Positions 55,886 through 64,000 of a DNA stretch of 64,000 nt are shown piece by piece. Origin of the DNA: JBGTFE01 sp036403235 (GTDB lineage: Bacteria; Acidobacteriota; Blastocatellia; Pyrinomonadales; Pyrinomonadaceae). The DNA is taken from NCBI GenBank assembly GCA_036403235.1, contig DASWRI010000067.1:62001-126000 (forward strand), in the 5' to 3' direction. The notes beneath the pieces are model-generated. The model saw only the letters and a list, made by a program, of their open reading frames with translations. It had not been told where the DNA came from and made no database searches. Within the stretch, counting starts at the first letter, position 1; each line of letters opens with the position of its first letter. The position numbers were made by a program, and so were the translations under genes.

Positions 55886-56032
55886 ATGAGCCAGCAGGAA
55901 GGAAAAAGAAAATGTCCGGCCGTCAAATGGACGAAGCGCTTCGGCGCGGCCGCTTTTTTGTTTTTTCTCGTAAAAGGCTTGATGTGGCTGATTGTTCCGG
56001 CTTTAATCGCCTACTTTTCTATCAAAAATTAA
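55886..56032 (+). CDS. 48-residue small membrane protein
   Basis: ATG 55886 to TAA 56030-56032. A basic N-terminal third (QQEGKRKCPAVKWTKR) precedes a hydrophobic stretch of about 28 residues (FGAAAFLFFLVKGLMWLIVP and on), broken by one Lys, ending IKN: a single or hairpin membrane segment. A different frame over the same bases (55846-56076) lacks such a pattern and is rejected. Similar very short proteins with this KRFGAAxFLFFLVKG pattern are, as far as I recall, found in related genomes. No strong ribosome site. A 14-bp inverted repeat follows. Confidence 0.55.
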   Translation: MSQQEGKRKCPAVKWTKRFGAAAFLFFLVKGLMWLIVPALIAYFSIKN

Positions 56033-56033
56033 G

Positions 56034-56071
56034 TTCGGATTCCAAACAAAACCCGTGTTTGGAATCCGAAC
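56034..56071. terminator. Inverted repeat after the small membrane protein
   Basis: TTCGGATTCCAAAC pairs perfectly with GTTTGGAATCCGAA (14 bp) around a short AAAACCC-type loop; no T run. It lies between convergent genes and overlaps the stop of the small gene, so it may end both transcripts. Confidence 0.65.
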
Positions 56072-56081
56072 CTTAAATTTA

Positions 56082-57152
56082 CTACGGTTTTGGTTTGTCG
56101 TCCTTAACTTCTTCCTCGTCATCGGAAATCTGAACTTCAGTGCCGTATTTTTGATATTCCTTAAAGCGAATCAAATTTCTCGTTTCGAAAAGCTGCCGAT
56201 TGTCTCGTGAGGTAAGCCGCACGTCCGAGAGCGACGGAAGCAGATATTTTTCTTCGGCAATCGTCACCCAGTCGTAATCGATATTGCTGCTGGTGGCGCG
56301 AATCGGAAAGGTTTCGGGAATTTCCGTCGCCTCCGATTCGATGCGCAGAACGCGGAAATTTTCGCGGTCAATCCAGATTTTGCCTTTCATTCCGGCGATG
56401 GTCGTGTCGTTGAAAACGCCCGCGGCCGTAATTCTCAACTTCGCTTTATCTTTTTTAACGTCGAAACTATAAACGACGGCGCGGCGGCCGCGAATGACGT
56501 CGGTATCGACGATTTCAAATTTCGTTTCGCTTTCGGGCTTGAAAATAATCGCCAGAATCGTGACGAATTCGCCCGTCGAGCTGGTGCCGCCGACTTCCGA
56601 ATAATTTTCCTTATTAGCCGGACTTGCCTGCAAAACGCCGTTGACCGATAAAATTTTATACTCTTCCTGACCGGAAGCGCGATAGCTGACGGCGACAACC
56701 AGTTTATCGAGATTGCGGAAATTATTTGTTCCGGCATACGCTGCCGAGCGCTGAATTTGCTGTTTGACGACAAAATCGGGCATATCGTCGAGCGCCGCCA
56801 GAGAAGCCTCGCGCGCTTTGGCTAAAACCTCGGTCGATTCTTTTTCCGACGGAAGTTTGGCAGTCGTCGGGTTCAGCCTCCGGCGATTTGCTTCTTCCAG
56901 AGTTCGCAGCAGCTCGGCGTCGTTGGCGCCTTTTGTTCTTGTCAATCCGCGCAAACCGTCGGTCAATTCAAAACTGATTCCGCGCGTCCGCAAATTTTCG
57001 ATGAGAGCCGTTTTATTGTTCGGATTTTTCGACAAATCATAGAGCATCCTGACGTACTCGGCCTGCGTCAGAGGTTTTTGCTCGCCGGTCTGCGCGAAAA
57101 CAAATCCGAGCGAAGAAATTAAAATTAAAATTGCGAGAATTATTTTTTTCAT
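56082..57152 (-). CDS. Exported protein of unknown function
   Basis: 356 residues from ATG 57152, chosen because a clear signal peptide (KKIILAILILISSLGFVFAQ) begins there. The mature protein has an N-terminal helical part (about 25-90: LTQAEYVRMLYDLSKNPNN) and a beta-rich remainder with FKPESETKFEIVDTDVIRG, GKIWIDRENFRVLRIESEA and a TIAEEKYLLPSLSDVRLTSR strand. The second half resembles outer-membrane lipoprotein-sorting (LolA-like) folds found often in Acidobacteriota, but no family is firmly assigned. It ends in an acidic DDEEEVKDDKPKP tail. It lies next to the PilZ-like gene. Confidence 0.65.
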   Translation of the reverse strand: MKKIILAILILISSLGFVFAQTGEQKPLTQAEYVRMLYDLSKNPNNKTALIENLRTRGISFELTDGLRGLTRTKGANDAELLRTLEEANRRRLNPTTAKLPSEKESTEVLAKAREASLAALDDMPDFVVKQQIQRSAAYAGTNNFRNLDKLVVAVSYRASGQEEYKILSVNGVLQASPANKENYSEVGGTSSTGEFVTILAIIFKPESETKFEIVDTDVIRGRRAVVYSFDVKKDKAKLRITAAGVFNDTTIAGMKGKIWIDRENFRVLRIESEATEIPETFPIRATSSNIDYDWVTIAEEKYLLPSLSDVRLTSRDNRQLFETRNLIRFKEYQKYGTEVQISDDEEEVKDDKPKP

Positions 57153-57281
57153 TGATTTATAAAGATGCTCGGCGGCTTTTTCGCGTTTGCCCGAAGCAAA
57201 AAAAAACAAAGGCGGAGAAAAGTTTTTAACGCTTTTCTCCGCCTTCGGTTAGTAAATTATGAATTAAATAAAAAGACCGAA

Positions 57282-57683
57282 TTAGTTAACCCATTCTTCT
57301 TCGTAATTCATTTGCCAATGCCTTGTTACCCAATTTTCAGCGGCTGTTAAAGCCTTTTGCTTCCAGCTTTTCAGGTTTTCCATAACGGAAAGAGCCGCTA
57401 ATGGCTTGCTCGGGTCACGCTCAACCCGAATAACTTGCGTCGGAACTTCGATAATCGTTTTTTCCTCGTCAAATACTCGTAGTGTTACTTCGCTTCCAAC
57501 CGGCGGCAAAACGTCGAGATTTACCAAAGCACTGGTTTCACCCAGATTTTCCGTCAAACCTTCGACTGAAACCGTTTTACCACTTGCCGAGTCAATCCAC
57601 GTTGCCTGAACCGGCAAACTCGCCATTATACGCTGATGCAAATGCGTCTTATTTTCAACCGTCGAATACGCTAAACGCGACAT
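57282..57683 (-). CDS. PilZ-like domain protein
   Basis: 133 residues from ATG 57683, chosen because GGGGGAAG lies 9-16 nt upstream. The domain pattern is PilZ-like: LPVQATWIDSASGKTVSVEG, then GETSALVNLDVLPPVGSEVT, and QVIRVERDPSKPLAALSV. The usual c-di-GMP-binding RxxxR and D/NxSxxG signatures are weak: an opening QRIMASLPVQATW and ENLGETSA replace them, so ligand binding is uncertain. It is divergent from the TonB receptor across a 667-nt regulatory gap that carries two related palindromes. Confidence 0.55.
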   Translation of the reverse strand: MSRLAYSTVENKTHLHQRIMASLPVQATWIDSASGKTVSVEGLTENLGETSALVNLDVLPPVGSEVTLRVFDEEKTIIEVPTQVIRVERDPSKPLAALSVMENLKSWKQKALTAAENWVTRHWQMNYEEEWVN

Positions 57684-57723
57684 ATCTATTACTTCCCCCT
57701 TTTTCGTTCTTCTATTTTTCAAA

Positions 57724-57742
57724 TGCCTAAAATAATTAGGCA
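57724..57742. promoter_or_regulatory. TGCCTA palindrome, copy 1
   Basis: TGCCTAA (57724-57730) and TTAGGCA (57736-57742) form a palindrome about 40 nt upstream of the PilZ-like start. A second copy lies at 58119-58134 in the same gap. Confidence 0.45.
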
Positions 57743-57743
57743 A

Positions 57744-58410
57744 TCTGTATTGCGCGAGTAATGTAAACTACTATTACAAAAAAGTCAAGTATTCAAAAAC
57801 CGCTCAAATCGCTAATCTAAAATTTGACCGATTAATATAATTTTATTGAAGTTAAAACGGGCAGCTTCATCCTCATTAAAAATTCCGGACTTAAATCTTC
57901 CCTGTAATTCGCTCAAATCGCTCATTTTTTAAGTGATTTATTATCTTATAGATAGTTTTAAATCGTGGAAATCGCAATTTACAAAATTTTCGGGATTTTT
58001 TAATTCGTATCGACGCCTTTAAAAATTCGCGATTTTTAACTTCGATTTAATTTGAAAATGAGAAGATTCGAGCGCAGTGAAATTTATAGTTAAATGCTAA
58101 ATTTTAGGAACTTAAATTGCCTAAAACTAGGCAGGACGCTCTTGTAAAAATTACAAACGTACAACGAAGAATTTCATGCCTTGATGGTATGAAAGGCGAT
58201 AAAAGTGTGAAAACTAAGCACTTAAAAATATCAAAGCGGATATTTTGAGTCTTATTTTACGGAAAGAAAATCTGAAGTTTGCAAAATCTAAAATCCAAAA
58301 AGTAAGATAAAAATTCAAAAATCAAAATATCCTGCCCTTTTTATAATCAAAAAACGAAATTTTGCCACAAAATTTTTTTCTATAAAACACGAAAGAGGTC
58401 AAAAAATTAA
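57744..58410. other. Long AT-rich regulatory gap before the TonB receptor
   Basis: 667 bases without a supported gene, the longest clean gap in the chromosomal part. It holds the second TGCCTA palindrome (58119-58134), a hairpin TTTCATGCC/GGTATGAAA near 58172-58192, repeated TCAAATCGCT words near 57805 and 57912, and a TATAAT at 58342-58347 as a possible -10 for the receptor gene (no good -35). It could encode a structured leader or small RNA. Confidence 0.4.
58119..58134. promoter_or_regulatory. TGCCTA palindrome, copy 2
   Basis: TGCCTA (58119-58124), AAAC, TAGGCA (58129-58134). Same half-site as the copy at 57724-57742; together they suggest one regulator controls both divergent genes. Confidence 0.45.
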
Positions 58411-61400
58411 ATGACTAAAAGAATTTCTATAAAATTTTCAATAGCAATCTGCTGTTTGCTTTTGAGCGTTGGGCAAATCTTTGCTCAATCAACCGTAACC
58501 GGCGGTATTAATGGTACGGTCACCGACCCGGCGGGAGCGGTCGTGCCCAATGCTACCATCACGGTTACCAACCTTGGCACTAATAACGTGGTTACCGTAA
58601 CTTCAAATAATGACGGTGGTTTCCGCGTTACCAATCTTCAGCCCGGAACTTACAGCGTAGCGGTTTTAGCCACCGGTTTTTCCGCCTTTAAGCTGGAAAA
58701 AGTGACGGTTGAAGTCGGTCAGTCAACGTCGCTTGACGCCGCTTTATCCGTCGGCCCGGTTGACCCCACGCAAGTTGAGGTGACGGCGGATGCTCCGGTT
58801 ATCAACACCAACGACAACGCAAATGCGCAAAACATCAACCAGACATCAATCAACGAACTGCCGATTAACGGTCGTCGCTGGTCGAACTTCGCGCTGCTGA
58901 CGCCCGGAACGGTTCCCGACGGAACTTTCGGTCTGATTAGTTTCCGCGGAATCTCCGGCCTGCTCAATAACAGCACGATTGACGGCGGCGACAACAATCA
59001 GGCGTTTTTCTCGGAAGAACGCGGTCGCACGCGTATCAATTACGTTATCAGCCAATCGGCGATTCGCGAGTTTCAGGTTAACACCTCGAACTATTCGGCC
59101 GAATTCGGTCGCTCGGCGGGCGGCGTCATTAACGCCGTCACCAAAAGCGGAACGAACGAATTTCACGGCGAGCTTTTCTACTACAACCGCAACAACCGCA
59201 ACGGCGCCCGCAACCCGCGCGCGTTTCGCTCGATTTTAGTCAACGGCGTCTCGACAGTCGTTGCCGCCAAACCGATTGACGTCCGCGAGCAGTTCGGCGG
59301 CGCAATCGGCGGCCCGATTCTTAAAGACCGTCTGTTCTTCTTCTTCAGCTACGACCAGCAGAGACGCAATTTTCCGGGACTGGCCGCGTTTACGCAGCCG
59401 AATTTCCTGAATACGGTCAATCGCACATTGCTTCTTTCGCGCGGTCTGACCGCTGCGCAGATTGACAATTCTCTGAATTTCTTAAACTCGCTCACCGGCG
59501 AAACGCCGCGCAAGGGCGACCAGAAATTGTTTTTGCCGAAAATTGACTGGCAGGTCAACGACAACAATTTGTTCAGCATCAGCTACAATCGCCTGCGCTG
59601 GGCATCTCCGAACGGAGTCCAGACGCAAGCCGTCAACAACCGCAGCCGCTCGAATTTCGGCGACGACTTTGTCCAGGTCGATTCGGTCAACGCTCGCTTG
59701 CAGTCGACTTTCTCGGCTAACTTGCTGAACGAGTTCCGCTTCCAATACGGACGCGATTTCGAATCACAGTTCAGCACGCCGCCGCTTCCGGGCGAACCGA
59801 CGACTTCGTCGACCGTCGTCGGCGGTGTTCGCGCGCCGAACATTTTCATTACCAACGGGCTTGAATTCGGAACGCCGACCTTCCTCGAACGTCCGGCATT
59901 TCCCGATGAAAAACGCTGGCAGTTTGCCGATACGATTACTTACACGCGCGGTCGTCACACCTTTAAATTCGGCGCCGACATCAACCGCGTCACAGACGAC
60001 ATTTCGAATCTTCGTTTTGAAGCCGGCGCGTATTCGTATAACAACATCAACGATTTTATCGTTGACTACGTTAACTATTTGACGCCTTTACCGGGAGCGA
60101 CGGTTTGTGCCACCGGCACGCGCACTGCCGGAAGATGCTACACGAGCAACTACCAGCAAGGTGTCGGCTCGCCGGGCTTGAATCTCAAAACATGGGATTA
60201 CAACTTCTTCCTTCAGGACGATTATCGCGTTACGCCGCGTTTCACAGTCAACCTCGGTCTGCGTTATGAATACATCAAAATGCCGAAAGCGACGTTGATA
60301 AACTCGAGCACCGCGATTATTCCGAACGACGGCAGAACTTTTGCGGAAGCGACTTCGACGCTGCCGAACGATAAAGACAACTTCGGCCCGCGCATCGGCT
60401 TTGCTTACGACCTTTTCGGCAACGGCAGAACCAGTGCTCGCGGCGGCTTCGGCATTTACTACGGACGTATCCAGAACTCGACGATTTACAACGCGCTTGT
60501 CAATACCGGAAATCCGGGCGGACAGGCTCAGTTGAGCATCGCGCCGGGCACGACGACCAACTGTTTCCCGACTGTTCCGACCGCGACGATTCCCTGCTCG
60601 CCGATTTTCCCGAACGTTTTACCGGCCAGCTCGCTGACGTTCAGCGCGGGTGCGGTTCAGTTCTTCTCGCGCAACTTCCAGGCGCCGCTGATTAGCCAGT
60701 ATGACTTCATTCTCGAACATCAGATTATGAAGAATACGGTTGTTTCGGTTTCCTATATCGGAAGTTTGGGACGCAATCTGCCGACCTTCGTCGACCAGAA
60801 CTATCGCCAGACCGGCGCGACGACGACTTACACGGTTGTCGGCGGCCCGTTCGGCGGACAGACGTTCTCGCTGCCGCTTTACAGCCGCGTTACCGGCTCA
60901 AATGCTTTCACGCAGATTCAGAGCTCGGTTAAATCCGAATACAACGCGCTTGTCTTCCAGGCAAACCGACGCTTTACCGACGGCTTGCAGTTTCAGGCGA
61001 GCTACACCTGGGCGAGATCGACCGATACCAACCAAAACTCGGCGACCTTTACCCAGACCAACAGCCCGTATGACTTGTTCGACCGCAGCTACGACCGCGG
61101 CCCGAGCAACTTCGATACGCGTCATAAAGTTGTAGTGAGCGCCGTCTATGCGCCGACTTTCTACAAAGGCAGCTCAAACTCGATTTACAATTACGCGTTT
61201 AACGGCTGGTCGATTGCGCCGGTTTTCACCTACTATTCGGGTCGTCCGTTTGACGGAACGGTTTCGGGTACAAGCTTGAACGGCTCAAACGGCGACACGC
61301 GCTTCCCGCTTAATCTGAGAAACGCTTATCGTCTGCCGGACATCATCAACCTCGATTTGAGACTTTCAAAACGCTTCAGATTCTCGGAGCGCTACAATCT

Positions 61401-61584
61401 CGAATTTTTGGCTGAAGGCTTTAATATTGCCAACCGCACGCATGTTTTCGGTGAGAACAGCACGCTTTATACCAGAGCCGGCAACGTTCTGACCTACAAC
61501 CCTTCGTTTGGCGACATTACGACGACCGACAGCACGCTTTATCGTGAACGTCAGATTCAATTCTCGGCACGTTTTCAATTTTAG
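58411..61584 (+). CDS. TonB-dependent receptor with carboxypeptidase-like N-terminal domain
   Basis: 1,057 residues, Oar-like. Signal peptide (about 1-26), a CarboxypepD_reg/transthyretin-like domain (about 30-105: GINGTVTDPAGAVVPNATIT), a plug region with ELPINGRRWSNFALLTPG (about 150) and FSAEFGRSAGGVINAVTKSG, then a large beta-barrel ending in the aromatic terminal FSARFQF expected of outer-membrane proteins. Such receptors are expanded in Acidobacteriota and import large substrates such as oligosaccharides or peptides; the ligand is unknown. AGAGG precedes the ATG by about 11 nt. Divergent from the PilZ-like gene. Confidence 0.92.
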   Translation: MTKRISIKFSIAICCLLLSVGQIFAQSTVTGGINGTVTDPAGAVVPNATITVTNLGTNNVVTVTSNNDGGFRVTNLQPGTYSVAVLATGFSAFKLEKVTVEVGQSTSLDAALSVGPVDPTQVEVTADAPVINTNDNANAQNINQTSINELPINGRRWSNFALLTPGTVPDGTFGLISFRGISGLLNNSTIDGGDNNQAFFSEERGRTRINYVISQSAIREFQVNTSNYSAEFGRSAGGVINAVTKSGTNEFHGELFYYNRNNRNGARNPRAFRSILVNGVSTVVAAKPIDVREQFGGAIGGPILKDRLFFFFSYDQQRRNFPGLAAFTQPNFLNTVNRTLLLSRGLTAAQIDNSLNFLNSLTGETPRKGDQKLFLPKIDWQVNDNNLFSISYNRLRWASPNGVQTQAVNNRSRSNFGDDFVQVDSVNARLQSTFSANLLNEFRFQYGRDFESQFSTPPLPGEPTTSSTVVGGVRAPNIFITNGLEFGTPTFLERPAFPDEKRWQFADTITYTRGRHTFKFGADINRVTDDISNLRFEAGAYSYNNINDFIVDYVNYLTPLPGATVCATGTRTAGRCYTSNYQQGVGSPGLNLKTWDYNFFLQDDYRVTPRFTVNLGLRYEYIKMPKATLINSSTAIIPNDGRTFAEATSTLPNDKDNFGPRIGFAYDLFGNGRTSARGGFGIYYGRIQNSTIYNALVNTGNPGGQAQLSIAPGTTTNCFPTVPTATIPCSPIFPNVLPASSLTFSAGAVQFFSRNFQAPLISQYDFILEHQIMKNTVVSVSYIGSLGRNLPTFVDQNYRQTGATTTYTVVGGPFGGQTFSLPLYSRVTGSNAFTQIQSSVKSEYNALVFQANRRFTDGLQFQASYTWARSTDTNQNSATFTQTNSPYDLFDRSYDRGPSNFDTRHKVVVSAVYAPTFYKGSSNSIYNYAFNGWSIAPVFTYYSGRPFDGTVSGTSLNGSNGDTRFPLNLRNAYRLPDIINLDLRLSKRFRFSERYNLEFLAEGFNIANRTHVFGENSTLYTRAGNVLTYNPSFGDITTTDSTLYRERQIQFSARFQF

Positions 61585-61611
61585 TTTTTCAAGAAATTGA
61601 AAAACCTTTCG

Positions 61612-61646
61612 AGGTGTGTTTCTTTTCGGAGAAGCACACCTTTTTT
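61612..61646 (+). terminator. Rho-independent terminator of the TonB receptor gene
   Basis: AGGTGTG (61612-61618) pairs with CACACCT (61635-61641), followed by a T run. Confidence 0.8.
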
Positions 61647-61677
61647 ATTTTCGCGGTTTACGCTCTATTATTGATTC

Positions 61678-62772
61678 GTGCGCATTTTACATATTTCATC
61701 GGCGAGAAATTTTGGCGGCGGCGAAAAGCATCTGGTTGATTTGACGAGAGAGCTGACCGCGCGCGGTCACGAAATCTTCGTCGCCTTGCGTCCGACCAAC
61801 GAATGGCAGAAAAAACTGGACTTTTTGCCCGCCGAAAATATTCTGCATGTTTCGATACGCAATTCGTTCGGCGTTTTCAGCGCCCAGAAGATTGCAAGTT
61901 TCGTGCGCGAAAAAAACATCGAAATCATCCACGCGCATCTCGGTCGCGATTACATTCCGGCGAGCCTCGTCTGCCGAATGACGCAAAACACGAAATTTGT
62001 TTTGACGCGCCACGTCCTTTTTCCGATGAAGTCTTTTCACAGATTCGCATTGCGAAATCTTTCAAAGGCAATCGCCGTCTCGCCGGCCGTCACGTCAAAT
62101 CTGCAAAAAATTTTTCCGGCGGAGAAAATCGAATGCGTGCCGAACGGAATCAACACCGAAGATTTTGAAAGAGAAAGCGAAAAGATGCGCGAGGAATTTC
62201 GTTTTCTGCACAATATTGCCTTTGACGCGACGGTCATCGGCATCATCGGCGAATTAAAAGTCTTAAAAGGCCAGAGAGATTTCGTCCTCGCGGCGCAGAC
62301 GCTCGCGCCGAAATTTCCCGAAGCGTTTTTTGTCGTCGTCGGCAAAGATAATTCGACGACGCAGGAATTTCGCCGCGAATTAAAAAAACTCGTCAAAATT
62401 TTTAATCTCGAAGACCGGTTTTTGTGGCTCAACTGGGTGGAAGATACGGCGCCTCTGCTCGCCGCGATTGATGTTTTCGTTTCGGCTTCGCACACGGAAA
62501 GCTTCGGTCTGGCAACGCTCGAAGCGATGGCCGGCGCAAAAGCGATTGTTTCGACCGAAACCGAAGGCGCGCGCTCGCTTATCAAAAACGGAACGACCGG
62601 AAAGCTCGTCCCGATTAAAGAACCGCTGAAGTTGGCCGAGGCCGTCGAAGAATTTCTGCAGGACGCCGATTTACGAAAAGCTCTCGGCCAAAACGCGCGG
62701 AAAGCGGCGAAGGAAAATTTCGATTTGAAGCGAATGATTGAAGAAACCGAGCGAGTTTACCGGAAGTTATAA
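61678..62772 (+). CDS. Glycosyltransferase family 4
   Basis: 364 residues from GTG 61678 (MRILHISSARNFGGGEKHLV). GT-B fold with the N-terminal ARNFGGGEKHLVDLTRELT, middle YIPASLVCRMTQNTKFVLTR, hinge IGIIGELKVLKGQRDFVLAA and donor site FVSASHTESFGLATLEAMAG carrying the conserved Glu. It transfers an unknown sugar. GTG is used because no ATG lies nearby and the family starts exactly here; no ribosome site is seen after the terminator. It is convergent with the aminotransferase gene and overlaps its end by 6 nt. Confidence 0.88.
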   Translation: MRILHISSARNFGGGEKHLVDLTRELTARGHEIFVALRPTNEWQKKLDFLPAENILHVSIRNSFGVFSAQKIASFVREKNIEIIHAHLGRDYIPASLVCRMTQNTKFVLTRHVLFPMKSFHRFALRNLSKAIAVSPAVTSNLQKIFPAEKIECVPNGINTEDFERESEKMREEFRFLHNIAFDATVIGIIGELKVLKGQRDFVLAAQTLAPKFPEAFFVVVGKDNSTTQEFRRELKKLVKIFNLEDRFLWLNWVEDTAPLLAAIDVFVSASHTESFGLATLEAMAGAKAIVSTETEGARSLIKNGTTGKLVPIKEPLKLAEAVEEFLQDADLRKALGQNARKAAKENFDLKRMIEETERVYRKL

Positions 62773-63582
62773 ATTTTCGCGTTTATGGGAAAATTCTTTC
62801 TCGATGTGTCTTGCGGCCGTGTTTTCGAGGATTTTTTTATTAAAACTTGTAGCCTTTCCGATTCCGATGCCCGATGAAGTTAAAAAAATCTCGTCCGCTT
62901 CGATTAATTCGTCCAAAGTTGTAATTTTTTCTTCAATCCGGGAATTTTCCAACAAAAATTCCCGCGTCGTTCCGGCCAAACAACCGGTTTCGAGCGCGGC
63001 GGTAAAAATTTTTCCGCTCTTTATCCAAAACAAATTTGCCATGCACGCCGAAGCGACTTCGCCGCGCTCGTTGAGGCGTACGGCTTCGTCGAAATCTCTC
63101 GCCTTTGCTTCTTCCAGAGCCAGAACGTTTTCCAGATAGTTACAGGATTTTATATTGGCGAGCGGAGATTTTGAATTGATTCGGTAAGGCGAAACGGTCA
63201 AGCGCAAATCTTTCGTCTCGCGCAAGTCGGCGGTCGTAATCAAAACGCTCGTTCGGCGATTTGTTTCGAATGACCAGATGCCGCTTGTAGATTCATCGAA
63301 AAAAGTTATCCGCGCGCGCGCGTTTTCCGCATTGTTTCGATTTATCACGTCCGCAAGCGCCGCTTTTATTTTCTCTTCCGAAAATTCGGACAAATCAAGG
63401 CGAATGCGCGACGCGTTTTCAATCAATCTTCGCCAGTGTTTTTCCCATAAAAAAGGCTTTCGCCGGTAAATTGCGAGCGTTGTAAAAACGCCCCGGCCGT
63501 AAAACGCGGCGGCGGAAACTGCGTGTAAATTCGTCTTGTCGGACGATTGGATTTTTTGATTGAAAGAGACGAACGGATGCAT
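62767..63582 (-). CDS. Class IV aminotransferase (PabC/IlvE-like)
   Basis: 271 residues. PLP-dependent fold type IV: FYGRGVFTTLAIYRRKPFLW near the start, the PLP lysine in NIKSCNYLENVLALEEAK (about 145), and DEAVRLNERGEVASACMANL with the conserved Glu, then GCLAGTTREFLLE. The short length and the closing EIFLTSSGIGIGKATS favour aminodeoxychorismate lyase (PabC) over branched-chain aminotransferase, but specificity is not certain. It follows the histidine kinase gene by 7 nt on the same strand. Confidence 0.82.
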   Translation of the reverse strand: MHPFVSFNQKIQSSDKTNLHAVSAAAFYGRGVFTTLAIYRRKPFLWEKHWRRLIENASRIRLDLSEFSEEKIKAALADVINRNNAENARARITFFDESTSGIWSFETNRRTSVLITTADLRETKDLRLTVSPYRINSKSPLANIKSCNYLENVLALEEAKARDFDEAVRLNERGEVASACMANLFWIKSGKIFTAALETGCLAGTTREFLLENSRIEEKITTLDELIEADEIFLTSSGIGIGKATSFNKKILENTAARHIEKEFSHKRENL

Positions 63583-63589
63583 TCGAAAA

Positions 63590-64000
63590 TTAGCTCACGG
63601 CGCGGATTTGCTGTTTGTGAGCGAACGGAAAGACGAGACGAAACGTCGTGCCTTTGTCGATTTCGCTTTCGACCTCGATGGTTCCCGAATGCTCCTGCAC
63701 GATGCCGTAAGAAACCGCGAGGCCGAGCCCCGTCCCGCTTCCGACGCCTTTGGTCGTAAAAAACGGGTCGTAGATTTTGGTTATATTTTCCGGCGCGATG
63801 CCTGCCCCCGTGTCGGAAACTTTGATGATAACGTCGCCGTCCTCGCCGAGCCGGGTTTCGAGCGTGATGCGCCCGCCGCCAATCATCGCGTCGCGCGCGT
63901 TGATGATTAAATTTGTGAAAACCTGCTGGAGCTTGCCGGCGTTTCCGACGATTTGCGGCGGAGCTTCGGCGTAATTTTTGACGATTTCGATTTGTGATTT
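63590..64000 (-). CDS. Sensor histidine kinase, C-terminal part (cut by window end)
   Basis: The reading frame is open to the right edge, giving the last 136 residues. It starts within the HATPase domain: N-box VFTNLIINARDAM, G1 VSDTGAGIAPENI, F-box YDPFFTTKGVGSGTG and G2 LGLAVSYGIVQEHSGTIEVE, ending after FRLVFPF. The style (SGTGLGLAVSYGIV) is that of NtrB/AtoS-type kinases. The sensor and H-box parts lie outside the window. The aminotransferase gene follows closely, possibly cotranscribed. Confidence 0.9.
   Translation of the reverse strand, partial: KSQIEIVKNYAEAPPQIVGNAGKLQQVFTNLIINARDAMIGGGRITLETRLGEDGDVIIKVSDTGAGIAPENITKIYDPFFTTKGVGSGTGLGLAVSYGIVQEHSGTIEVESEIDKGTTFRLVFPFAHKQQIRAVS

Noticed and set aside
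55846..56076. A 76-codon frame
   Set aside because: It is low in family-like pattern, and the alternative 48-codon frame over the same bases encodes a plausible membrane protein.
57744..58410. c-di-GMP (GEMM) riboswitch in the gap next to the PilZ-like gene
   Set aside because: The conserved GEMM-I core sequences were looked for and not found; only simple hairpins and palindromes are present.

Overview
The window looks like a chromosome segment of an Acidobacteriota species, most likely of the Blastocatellia/Pyrinomonadaceae type. This is inferred from protein style: a large TonB-dependent receptor with a carboxypeptidase-like N-terminal domain and an ELPINGR plug motif, paired ECF sigma/anti-sigma operons, a DsbA-VKOR pair, and MddA and UPF0314 proteins. 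No rRNA or other species-level marker is present.

Region 1 to about 6,820 is visibly AT-rich and is read as the right-hand part of an integrated element whose left end lies outside the window. It carries a GIY-YIG protein, a replication-organiser-like protein, a lipoprotein, an XRE regulator, a winged-helix protein, a small ribbon-helix-helix-like protein divergent from a SWIM zinc-finger protein, and a widespread small protein of unknown function. It also holds two short unannotated reading frames with good ribosome sites and a palindrome-rich non-coding stretch. It ends in the anticodon loop of a tRNA-Leu(CAA) gene, of which only the 5' half and its promoter remain here. No integrase is visible.

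From about 6,860 to 64,000 is ordinary, denser, higher-GC chromosome. In order: an HD-GYP protein with a degenerate receiver; MddA and small membrane proteins; an acyl carrier protein/FabF/LpxL-like lipid group; Pta; UbiB-like kinase; RibF; PhnP-like MBL hydrolase; MazG; a three-gene stress-type membrane operon (DUF883-like, holin-X, DUF3618); SerS; GalU; GlpD; an orphan sensor kinase; exopolysaccharide transferases (WecG-type, GT4, WbaP-type); PrmC; a YtxH/DUF948-like pair; Dxs; DsbA-VKOR; two sigma/anti-sigma modules; an M16 peptidase; a serine hydrolase; a VanX-like dipeptidase fused to a class D beta-lactamase domain; a PilZ-like protein; a TonB receptor; a GT4 enzyme; a PabC-like aminotransferase; and a histidine kinase cut by the window end. 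Two genes appear broken: one by an in-frame TAG and one by a frameshift.

The most striking feature is the intergenic DNA. Nearly every gap in the chromosomal part holds a long inverted repeat built of short tandem words, different from gap to gap but alike in architecture. At least two families recur inside the window: a CACAGAG family found in three convergent gaps and once, in frame, inside the WbaP-type gene, and a GTCCTTTGTC family with a conserved loop found in two divergent gaps. Two further gaps contain tandem arrays with an exact 21-bp period. These, together with the VanX/OXA fusion and the split tRNA, are the best leads.
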